A DNA stretch of 5,836 nt. Origin: Gammaproteobacteria bacterium UBA3532. GTDB lineage: Bacteria; Pseudomonadota; Gammaproteobacteria; Enterobacterales; UBA3532. Shown here in pieces: positions 1 to 5,075 of this stretch. The first letter of the stretch is position 1. Each line of letters starts with the position of its first letter. Position numbers and translations under genes: made by a program. The notes below the pieces were generated by a model that worked only from the letters and a program-made list of their open reading frames with translations, was not told where the DNA came from and searched no databases. The stretch lies in assembly GCA_002376965.1 (NCBI GenBank), contig DFOV01000089.1:1485-7320 (forward strand). Reading direction: 5' to 3'.

Positions 1-44
1 CACCCGCCCGACGAAGGCTGCGATGGCTCATACCAACCTTTAAT

Positions 45-49
45 AAGGA
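45..49 (+). promoter_or_regulatory. Ribosome binding site for the TTG-started gene at 59
   Basis: AAGGA lies 9 nt ahead of the TTG at 59. It is the only good Shine-Dalgarno match near the 5' end of this reading frame and decides the TTG start. The next in-frame ATG candidates lie far inside, after the membrane helices. Confidence 0.6.
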
Positions 50-58
50 CATTTTTAC

Positions 59-943
59 TTGACCGAAACAACACTAGAATTTGAAGAACATCATTGGCAA
101 TCCTATTACACGAGTCGGCTAGCTAAGCGTGCCAAGCGAGTATTGGCAAACATTGCTTTGGCTAGCACAGCGGGTTGGTTGTTTTTGTTCGCCACATTTC
201 CTGGTCACTGGGTTTTTGGCTTGTTGGTGACGCTGGCTTTTGTCGTACATTTTTTTCTTGGCTTAGAGCAGAAAGAAGTTAATCGTGTGAGGCGGCTTCA
301 CATGAAAGGAAGCATGCTTTCCGTTGATTTTCTTGAGCCTGGCCTGGCGGAGGCAAATTTCGACTTGGGCCAACTGCATTGCTTGCGCATCGATAGTGAC
401 ATTATTACGTTGGTATTTGATGATATGAGCATTGCCATACCTTCCAACGAATTAAGCGCTACTTGGGCGAAAACGCTAAACGAAACGCATTTGCTCGAAC
501 CTAGCCACTACGATGAAATGCAAACTTCGACACTCTACGATATTCGCCAAGCGACTGCCGACGATAAACAGCGAAACCTTATCGTCAGTTTGCTGGATAA
601 ACGAACTGAGCATGAACAGGCTTCTGAAGTCAAAGAAATGTTTACATCACGCCAGCCACTCGAAGAAAATCTTGTGCAGCAATCTGAGAAACTTGATGAA
701 CAGCGTTGCTTAAGGTGCGGTAGCAACCGATTAATGCCTGGAAAATATAGCCATGCGCATGCAACACATCAGTCTTTTTCTCCTGATTTAACTCACGGCA
801 AATGGCATGAAATCTTTATTCCTCCAACTTTCCAGCTATCGCCACCACTGTGCTGCCTGGAGTGTGGACTCGTTGTGGCAAATGTAGATCATCAGGCCAT
901 TCAGAAGTATTACGAGAGCCAAGAGTGTCGTGACATAGAATAA
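59..943 (+). CDS. Unrecognised two-helix membrane protein with C-terminal zinc-ribbon-like cysteines
   Basis: I do not recognise this 294-residue protein as a named family. A hydrophilic N-terminus with a basic stretch (LAKRAKR, residues 21-27) precedes two hydrophobic segments at about 29-47 and 51-68, separated by a short turn (FPGHW). This predicts a hairpin in the inner membrane with both ends probably cytoplasmic. Residues 80-150 look like a small mixed alpha/beta domain. Residues 165-215 are charged and probably helical. The C-terminal part carries CLRCG (C217, C220) and CCLECG (C266, C269), two CX2C knuckles 45 residues apart, as in zinc-ribbon-like modules; histidines are frequent between them. 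Translation starts at TTG with AAGGA 9 nt upstream. The gene converges on vapC and shows no operon partner inside the window, though something may precede it. The zinc-binding role is inferred only from cysteine spacing; substrate and function are unknown. Confidence 0.75.
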   Translation: MTETTLEFEEHHWQSYYTSRLAKRAKRVLANIALASTAGWLFLFATFPGHWVFGLLVTLAFVVHFFLGLEQKEVNRVRRLHMKGSMLSVDFLEPGLAEANFDLGQLHCLRIDSDIITLVFDDMSIAIPSNELSATWAKTLNETHLLEPSHYDEMQTSTLYDIRQATADDKQRNLIVSLLDKRTEHEQASEVKEMFTSRQPLEENLVQQSEKLDEQRCLRCGSNRLMPGKYSHAHATHQSFSPDLTHGKWHEIFIPPTFQLSPPLCCLECGLVVANVDHQAIQKYYESQECRDIE

Positions 944-1023
944 ATCGCTTAGGGCACCGTAGCCCAACAACTTCGCTACATTAAAATGATGATTACCACG
1001 CTAATCGTTACAGTTAACGGCTC

Positions 1024-1050
1024 AATTCGCAGTTTGTGTGGTGGCGAATT
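1024..1050. terminator. Weak stem-loop between convergent genes, possible terminator
   Basis: AATTCGC (1024-1030) and GCGAATT (1044-1050) form a 7-bp perfect inverted repeat around a 13-nt loop, followed on the plus strand by a short T run. It lies between the ends of the plus-strand gene (943) and vapC (1059), where a terminator is expected. The stem is short, AT-rich and about 80 nt past the plus-strand stop, so this is only a candidate. Confidence 0.25.
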
Positions 1051-1058
1051 TTCCGCAT

Positions 1059-1466
1059 CTATTCGCTGTTTTGAGAATAGGCTGGAATTAGCCCCAGATG
1101 ATCAACAAACGGAATAAAGTCTCGATCGGAGAATAGCAGGGGGAGCTTATTGTCGATACAAAATGTGGCTATGATGACATCCGTTGTTTTACGGATGGTT
1201 ATGCCTCTTTTACGTAGTGCTCTGAAGTTTTCGGCAGACTTAATTGCTTGCTTATGACCCAGCATTGCATATTGATCGAGCGTGCCTAATGTCGATTTCG
1301 CCAGGCGGTATTCTTTGTCGTCTCGAAAACCTTGCAATATTTCAAGAAAGATAAGGTCGCCCATCACAATCAGGCCTTCTGCTAAACCTATATCAAGCTT
1401 GTCGGTCAGTAGATTTTCGTTGCCGTTAAAGTAGTCGATCCAGACGCTGGTATCCGCTACTATCAC
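1059..1466 (-). CDS. vapC: VapC-type toxin, PIN-domain ribonuclease
   Basis: This 135-residue protein has the length and acidic-residue order of VapC toxins, Mg2+/Mn2+-dependent endoribonucleases that cut RNA (often tRNA or rRNA) when the antitoxin is degraded. The first PIN acidic residue is in the N-terminal VADTSVWID (D5), the second is E42 in LIFLEILQG, the third is D96 in KTTDVIIATFC, and the C-terminal LFSDRDF supplies D114 and D116. All four expected positions are filled, so the nuclease looks intact. The start is GTG at 1466, which overlaps the vapB stop as GTGA, so translation is probably coupled to the antitoxin. The order antitoxin then toxin is standard. Its cellular RNA target cannot be read from sequence. 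The call as a PIN-domain toxin is strong; the choice among VapC subfamilies is not made. Confidence 0.9.
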   Translation of the reverse strand: MIVADTSVWIDYFNGNENLLTDKLDIGLAEGLIVMGDLIFLEILQGFRDDKEYRLAKSTLGTLDQYAMLGHKQAIKSAENFRALRKRGITIRKTTDVIIATFCIDNKLPLLFSDRDFIPFVDHLGLIPAYSQNSE

Positions 1467-1657
1467 TCGGCTCCCCGCATTTTGTCTAAATCGCCCTCCC
1501 AGTGCAATTTTCCTCTTAGCTGGCGTATTGCTTGCTGTTGATTACGTTTTACGATCAGTTTCAAGCCCAGCTCTACAATTTCTTTTTTGGTTTTAAGGCC
1601 CGAGGCTTTAACCGCATCAGCCATTAAGTCGTCATCAATAACTATGTTGGTTCTCAT
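1463..1657 (-). CDS. vapB: VapB-type antitoxin (ribbon-helix-helix)
   Basis: A 64-residue protein beginning MRTNIVIDDDLMADAVKA, which is the usual opening of the VapB antitoxin group with a ribbon-helix-helix DNA-binding fold: a short strand (residues 2-7), helix about 9-19, and helix about 23-37 (KTKKEIVELGLKLIV). The C-terminal part (about 41-63, with LRGKLHWEGDLDKMR) is the expected toxin-neutralising tail, including the tryptophan often seen there. It should bind VapC and, as a complex with it, repress the shared promoter just upstream. The ATG at 1657 is preceded by only a weak AGG 8 nt away. The gene overlaps vapC by 4 nt. It lies 102 nt after the last gene of the rimK operon on the same strand, so read-through from that operon is possible. 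Confidence 0.88.
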   Translation of the reverse strand: MRTNIVIDDDLMADAVKASGLKTKKEIVELGLKLIVKRNQQQAIRQLRGKLHWEGDLDKMRGAE

Positions 1658-1667
1658 TTTGGGTACC

Positions 1668-1696
1668 TATACACAAAAATTAAGAGAGTATACACA
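1668..1696 (-). promoter_or_regulatory. Candidate vapBC operator: two TATACACA direct repeats
   Basis: TATACACA occurs at 1668-1675 and again at 1689-1696, start-to-start 21 bp, which is two helical turns on the same face of DNA. The upstream copy sits on the predicted -10 box and contains the palindrome GTATAC (1688-1693); the downstream copy lies between the promoter and the vapB start. This arrangement suits cooperative binding by a ribbon-helix-helix antitoxin for autorepression. The repeat is seen; the operator role is inferred. Confidence 0.4.
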
Positions 1697-1716
1697 TAGT
1701 AGCATGCGCAGGTTAA
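1687..1716 (-). promoter_or_regulatory. Candidate vapBC promoter
   Basis: On the minus strand TATACT (1692-1687) is a 5/6 match to a sigma-70 -10 box. TTAACC (1716-1711), a 4/6 match to a -35 box, lies 18 bp upstream. The predicted start would fall around 1680, about 20 nt ahead of the vapB ATG. The -35 box lies in one arm of the inverted repeat at 1711-1739. Confidence 0.4.
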
Positions 1717-1739
1717 GTTAGCGACCGCCTAACCTAACC
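1711..1739. terminator. Imperfect hairpin between the rimK operon end and vapBC
   Basis: GGTTAAGTTAG (1711-1721) and CTAACCTAACC (1729-1739) pair over 10 of 11 positions around a 7-nt loop. It begins about 20 nt past the stop codon of the last rimK-operon gene (1760), in the right place to end that transcript. No T run follows on the minus strand, so it is not a classical intrinsic terminator. It could instead stabilise the 3' end or be a protein-binding site. Confidence 0.35.
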
Positions 1740-1759
1740 CATTTCTCTGCAATTATTGG

Positions 1760-2188
1760 CTACTCATTCGCCAACAAAAACGTCTCCGACGGATCGACCA
1801 ATACACGATCGCCCATGCCTTCACGGCCAAATAACATCAAATAACTCATATCTTTACGGTCGGTCAGGGTGATTTCGATGGGCCATTGGTCGCCGCCGAG
1901 TTTTAGGGTAGTTTCTATCACATAGCGCTGTTGTGACTCGCCATTGGATGATTTTACACGGCGAATGTCTTTGATTTTGGTGAGACATTCGACAATCTCG
2001 TCGAGGTTATAAATATCAGGATGTAGGTCAAAACGGACGTAGGGCTTGCCGCCTTTTTTAACCTTGCGAATATTATCAACGTGTAAAGAGGAGGTCTGAG
2101 CACCGGTGTCGACCCGGATTTGTAGGTCTTTAATACCGAGATCAGGCAGGTCACAGACTTCTAATGCACCAACAGTGATTTTACTCAT
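1760..2188 (-). CDS. rimB: RimB-like retropepsin-fold protein (often labelled ATP-dependent zinc protease)
   Basis: This 142-residue protein belongs to the family annotated as RimK-associated or putative ATP-dependent zinc protease (COG4067/PF05618 type). The diagnostic part is RVDTGAQTSSLH (residues 25-36), a retropepsin-like D-T-G-A active-site loop with D27 as the candidate catalytic aspartate. The second conserved block, LMLFGREGMGDRVLVDPS (about 118-134), resembles the distal aspartyl-protease-fold segment. No HExxH zinc motif or ATP-binding loop is visible, so the usual name fits the sequence poorly. The protein has no signal peptide and should be cytoplasmic. It begins with ATG at 2188 inside the channel gene's last codons (8-nt overlap), with AAGGA 9 nt upstream. 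It is the last gene of the operon. Family membership is firm. Proteolytic activity, and a role in trimming or regulating RimK products, are inferred from family and context. The symbol follows the pseudomonad rim operon nomenclature. Confidence 0.85.
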   Translation of the reverse strand: MSKITVGALEVCDLPDLGIKDLQIRVDTGAQTSSLHVDNIRKVKKGGKPYVRFDLHPDIYNLDEIVECLTKIKDIRRVKSSNGESQQRYVIETTLKLGGDQWPIEITLTDRKDMSYLMLFGREGMGDRVLVDPSETFLLANE

Positions 2189-2696
2189 CGAATGAGATCC
2201 TTTTAGCCGAATTTTGGGTGATGATCACCGCTTTTTGAAATGCCATTGAGTTGGGATAGGTGGCAAGTTTGCCATCATCGGTTTTGACGATAACGTGAAA
2301 CAAGGATATTTCTTGGATTTCCCCTTCGATACCATTTTCGCCATCAAGAATTTTGACATGGTCGCCAGCGCGATAAGGGAAAAAGAAAAAGACGATAATA
2401 CTGGCGGTAATGTTGCTGAGGATCGACCATTGAGCGAACAGAGCAATGCCGATCACGGCAAAGACGGAGGTGAAAAACAGCCCGAGTTCACGATAGTCGA
2501 TACCAGCTACCATACCGATGACCAACACAGCGGCAAAGAGCCAGGCTGTCATTAACACCTTGGTAACATAGTGAACGCGGACGGTAGGGATGTGTTTATC
2601 GACACCGAATTTTTCTACCAGTTTGGTGAGATGTGATTTGCCAAACCAGTAGGTGGCGATAACGCCAATAATGATGAGCCAGGACCAAGTGTTCAT
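2181..2696 (-). CDS. Short MscS-like mechanosensitive channel family protein
   Basis: A 171-residue inner-membrane protein. Hydrophobic segments lie at about 5-18, 45-65 and 73-107. The last matches the MscS pore helix and the start of the beta domain: GIALFAQWSILSNITASI (83-100), then FPYRAGDHVKI (106-116), equivalent to the family's LSN...PF-x-x-GD-x-I signature, followed by a small beta domain with GEIQEISLFHVIVKTDDG and YPNS. Full-length MscS proteins have about 280 residues; this one lacks most of the C-terminal alpha/beta vestibule and stops soon after the beta domain. That compact form appears natural because both gene junctions are intact: its ATG overlaps the upstream hydrolase stop as ATGA, and its end overlaps the next start by 8 nt. 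Members release ions or small solutes when membrane tension rises. Whether this one is tension-gated or serves the RimK neighbours is not known. Confidence 0.85.
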   Translation of the reverse strand: MNTWSWLIIIGVIATYWFGKSHLTKLVEKFGVDKHIPTVRVHYVTKVLMTAWLFAAVLVIGMVAGIDYRELGLFFTSVFAVIGIALFAQWSILSNITASIIVFFFFPYRAGDHVKILDGENGIEGEIQEISLFHVIVKTDDGKLATYPNSMAFQKAVIITQNSAKRISFDE

Positions 2697-3727
2697 TGTC
2701 CGATTTCTCCTGAAGGGATCTCTGGAGGCAGTAGAGATTCATTAAGGTTTTCAATGTGTTCAGCTACATCTTCGTCATTTTCTCGGAAATATGCAATATG
2801 AAACATGGCATCGCCTTCCTGAACCAGCGGAATATTTTGTTTGCCGATGATAATGCCATCGCGGTTGGCTTGTACCCAATCGACAACCGTGCCAAAAGGA
2901 CTGCCTATCTCAGCGAGGGTATCGCCTTTTTTGACTAGATCGCCAATGTATTTCATATCACGGACAATGCCGCTTTCGTTAGCTCGTACCCAGGCACTGT
3001 TATAGGCAATGTAGGGTTCGATGAGGCGTGTGCTTTTGCGTGCTTTGATCAGGCCGAGCTTGCCCATGATGCGTAAGATGCCGCGCAGGCCTGCACGGAT
3101 AGAAACTTCATCAAAACGCAGTGCCTGGCCTGCTTCATAGAGCAATATTTTTGTGCCGCTGGCCACAGCGGCTTCACGTAGTGACCCATCGCGTAAATTG
3201 GAGTTCAGCAATACTGGCACGCCAAAGCTTTCTGCTAGCTCCCGTGTTTCGGCATCGTCCAGATCCGCGCGTATTTGCGGAATGTTGGAGCGGTGAATCG
3301 CTCCAGTGTGCAGATCAATACCATAGTCACACTAGCTGACGATTTCAGTAAGAAATGTATTGGCGACTCTGCCCGCCAGCGAACCTTTGGCCGAACCTGG
3401 AAAGCTGCGATTAAGATCGCGACGGTCGGGCATGTAGCGGCTTTGATTGAGTACGCCGTGAACATTCACAATGGGCACAGCAATTAAGGTTCCACGCAGC
3501 ATTTTCAAGCTTTTGTGTTTGATCAGGCGGCGAATGATTTCAATACCATTAAGCTCATCGCCATGGATTGCTGCGCAAACCAACAGGGTTGGGCCGTCTT
3601 TTTTGCCGCGATGAATGGATACTGGCATATTGACTTCAGTATCTGTATACAGCTTGGCAACAGGCAGTTCCAGCTCAGTGGTTGTGCCGGGTAGGATTTC
3701 CTGACCGCCAATAACTATTTTTTTCAT
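2693..3727 (-). pseudogene. M14/aspartoacylase-like metallo-hydrolase interrupted by one in-frame amber codon
   Basis: The 344-codon frame encodes a succinylglutamate desuccinylase/aspartoacylase-type zinc hydrolase. Visible landmarks are the zinc site AAIHGDE (H55, E58), the substrate-binding DRRDLNRSFPG (101-111), third zinc ligand H140 in YGIDLHTG, catalytic Glu candidate E198 in ILLYEAG, and a C-terminal beta-barrel domain (about 225-320). Codon 132 (3334-3332) is TAG, in EIVS-stop-CDYGIDLHTG. One C-to-T change from CAG (Gln) would produce it. No frameshift occurs: the frame downstream is intact to the TGA at 2693. The truncated 131-residue product would lack H140 and E198 and should be inactive. 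The ATG at 3727 was chosen because it begins MKKIVIGG one nt after the rimK stop; an in-frame start at 3769 would overlap rimK. The end overlaps the channel gene as ATGA. The family removes acyl or amino-acid groups; a role in undoing RimK glutamylation is inferred. Read-through or a sequencing error could mean the gene is functional. Confidence 0.85.
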
Positions 3728-3728
3728 G

Positions 3729-4634
3729 CTAACCACGTCCACGAGTGCGATTTTTATTGGGAGCGGCATTTTTCTCGATGAACTCGTAAATCATACCGGC
3801 GACATTCTTTTTCGTCGCTGTTTCGATGCCTTCAAGCCCAGGTGATGAGTTAACTTCCATGACGACAGGGCCATTGGATGATTGAAGTATATCAACACCA
3901 CAAACGTTCAGCCCCATCACTTTAGCGGCATTAACCGCTGTGGCGCGCTCTTCTTTGCTGAGCCGGACCAGTGTTGCCGAGCCGCCTCTGTGTAGATTGG
4001 AGCGAAATTCACCTTCTGCTCCCTGACGCTTCATTGCTGCGACAACACGATCACCAACGACAAAGCAGCGGATGTCGGCACCACCGGCTTCTTTAATAAA
4101 TTCCTGAACCAGTATGTTGGCCTTAAGACCCATGAACGCTTCGATAATGCTTTCTGCCGTTTTGGTGGTCTCTGCCAGTACCACTCCAATGCCCTGAGTG
4201 CCTTCAAGCAGCTTAATCACAACAGGAGCCCCGCCGACATTCTTGATCAAGTCTTTGATATTATCCGGTTTGTTGGCAAAGCCGGTACGCGGCAGGCCGA
4301 CGCCTTTACGTGATAACAATTGCAGCGAGCGTAACTTATCCCGCGAGCGACTGATCGCCACAGACTCGTTAACACAGAATGTGCCCATCATTTCAAACTG
4401 GCGAACCACTGACGTGCCATAGAAGGTAATCGAGGCTCCGATGCGTGGAATAACCGCATCGTATTTTGGTAGTTCTTCACCGTAGTAGCGCACGGCAGGA
4501 CGGCTGCTGGTGATATCCATATAGCAGTGAAGTGTATCGACAATATCTATTTCGTGGCCTCGTTCTTCCCCAGCCTCTTTTAAGCGACGCGTGGAGTAGA
4601 GGTTTTCATTACGAGAGAGGATGGCAACTTTCAT
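3729..4634 (-). CDS. rimK: RimK, ATP-grasp alpha-L-glutamate ligase (ribosomal protein S6 modification)
   Basis: This 301-residue protein matches RimK in length (E. coli about 300) and layout. An N-terminal pre-ATP-grasp domain (1-90, starting [18 protein letters not shown]) is followed by the ATP-grasp fold: nucleotide-binding [19 protein letters not shown] (about 137-155), LVQEFI (175-180), [19 protein letters not shown] (185-203), and the metal-binding end VDILQSS...[14 protein letters not shown] with D248, E260 and N262. It uses ATP to add glutamate residues to the C-terminus of ribosomal protein S6, and can make poly-glutamate in vitro in E. coli; it acts in the cytoplasm. All catalytic positions look intact. 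The last dozen residues (NKNRTRGRG) are basic. AAGGA sits 6 nt before the ATG at 4634. It is the first gene of the operon, with the hydrolase ATG one nt after its TAG stop. The targets in this organism are not shown by sequence. Confidence 0.95.
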   Translation of the reverse strand: MKVAILSRNENLYSTRRLKEAGEERGHEIDIVDTLHCYMDITSSRPAVRYYGEELPKYDAVIPRIGASITFYGTSVVRQFEMMGTFCVNESVAISRSRDKLRSLQLLSRKGVGLPRTGFANKPDNIKDLIKNVGGAPVVIKLLEGTQGIGVVLAETTKTAESIIEAFMGLKANILVQEFIKEAGGADIRCFVVGDRVVAAMKRQGAEGEFRSNLHRGGSATLVRLSKEERATAVNAAKVMGLNVCGVDILQSSNGPVVMEVNSSPGLEGIETATKKNVAGMIYEFIEKNAAPNKNRTRGRG

Positions 4635-4742
4635 AAGGCGTCCTTTGGCTATGCCATGGTTGGATGAATGGGTCGGGTTGGCTTTATAACGGATTTGTGT
4701 GCATCAGGGAATATGATTTTCGAATTAACCGGCATTTAAGCT

Positions 4743-4762
4743 AAACCCTTAGCCAAGGGTTT
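4743..4762. repeat. Perfect 8-bp palindrome, operator or leader hairpin
   Basis: AAACCCTT (4743-4750) and AAGGGTTT (4755-4762) are perfect inverted repeats around a 4-nt AGCC loop. The site is about 110 nt ahead of the rimK start and just downstream (in rimK orientation) of the TATACT box at 4790-4785. No T run follows on either strand, which argues against a simple terminator. An operator or a hairpin in the rimK leader RNA fits better. Confidence 0.4.
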
Positions 4763-4784
4763 GCACCTGCTTGTATACATTGTC

Positions 4785-4812
4785 AGTATAGTATATACCC
4801 GTACTAGCTCAA
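4785..4812 (-). promoter_or_regulatory. Candidate rimK operon promoter
   Basis: On the minus strand TTGAGC (4812-4807) and TATACT (4790-4785) are separated by 16 bp and match the -35 and -10 consensus at 4/6 and 5/6 positions. The -35 box is also the outer end of the inverted-repeat element. A second, weaker possibility is TATAAA (4688-4683) closer to the gene with a poor -35. The leader would be about 145 nt or about 45 nt, respectively. Confidence 0.3.
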
Positions 4813-4957
4813 GATGCTTTTCGTTTGTTAACGTAGCTGGGAGTTTCTTCCGCAAATCGCCGTTAAATCATCCCTGATGGCTCAACCGCCGCATCCATGC
4901 GGCAGATATTTGCTACAGAAAATCCCAGCTACGTTAGCGACTTCAATATGTTTGAGC
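4807..4957. repeat. Imperfect inverted-repeat element of about 150 bp
   Basis: TAACGTAGCTGGGA (4829-4842) is repeated perfectly inverted at 4923-4936. The pairing continues inward in register with TTTCT (4844-4848) against AGAAA (4917-4921) and GCAAAT (4852-4857) against ATTTGC (4908-4913), so 25 of 29 positions pair without a bulge. Outward, GCTCAA (4807-4812) faces TTGAGC (4952-4957). The centre contains a further hairpin, CCGCA/TGCGG (4889-4902). The structure resembles a small non-autonomous mobile element or a folded recombination or regulatory site. No target duplication, transposase or second copy is seen in the window. Confidence 0.6.
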
Positions 4958-4977
4958 CTTTTTAGCGCTACTATAAT
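4949..4977 (+). promoter_or_regulatory. Candidate promoter of the MgtE-like gene
   Basis: TATAAT (4972-4977) is a perfect -10 box. With a 17-bp spacer the -35 position is TGTTTG (4949-4954), a weak match. Transcription would start near 4984, giving a leader of about 90 nt before the ATG at 5076. In that leader TGTTA/TAACA (4984-4988, 5040-5044) and CCTGA/TCAGG (4994-4998, 5033-5037) could pair as a long stem-loop. Confidence 0.45.
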
Positions 4978-5075
4978 GAAGGGTGTTAAATCGCCTGAAG
5001 TAGTGTGGGTATATAGAGCTAAAAAGAGTGTATCAGGTCTAACATGGACAATAATCTAGAGGATAAACAGCTATT

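Larger units (their letters stand above)
4635..5075. other. Divergent intergenic region between rimK and the MgtE-like gene
   Basis: This 441-nt stretch has no convincing gene. It holds the rimK leader and promoter candidates on the minus strand, a perfect 8-bp palindrome (4743-4762), an AT-rich section rich in TATAC/GTATA words (4771-4798), an imperfect inverted-repeat element (4807-4957), and the promoter and leader of the MgtE-like gene on the plus strand (4949-5075). These are described separately. Confidence 0.8.

Noticed and set aside
1..62. 3' end of an upstream gene
   Set aside because: Two frames could end here (TAA at 41-43, or TGA at 60-62 overlapping the TTG start), but the remaining residues are too few to choose between them or recognise anything.
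953..966. GGGC/GCCC hairpin as terminator of the first gene
   Set aside because: A 4-bp stem with a 6-nt loop and no T run is too weak to support a terminator.
2295..2555. 86-residue plus-strand open frame inside the channel gene
   Set aside because: It is antisense to a clear MscS-like coding region with intact overlaps; it is a frame shadow.
2693..3220. Separate 175-residue gene starting at GTG 3220
   Set aside because: It is the in-frame continuation of the M14-like hydrolase after the amber codon. The GTG is an internal valine codon and the coding signal continues upstream to 3331.
3332..3334. Amber codon read as pyrrolysine
   Set aside because: Pyrrolysine occurs in methylamine methyltransferases of a few archaea and bacteria. 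This family has no such residue and nothing in the window supports the pathway.
3332..3769. Start of the hydrolase at the upstream in-frame ATG 3769
   Set aside because: It would overlap the end of rimK by about 40 nt with no family-like sequence. The ATG at 3727, giving MKKIVIGG, fits the family and the 1-nt gap.
4807..4957. Integron attC site
   Set aside because: The folded shape is similar, but GTTAGCG (4934-4940 region) and TGTTAAC do not fit the GTTRRRY and RYYYAAC core sites, the arms lack the usual extrahelical bases, and there is no cassette gene ending next to it.
4877..5059. 60-residue plus-strand open frame
   Set aside because: It crosses the inverted-repeat element and the TATAAT promoter, has no ribosome binding site and no protein-like composition.
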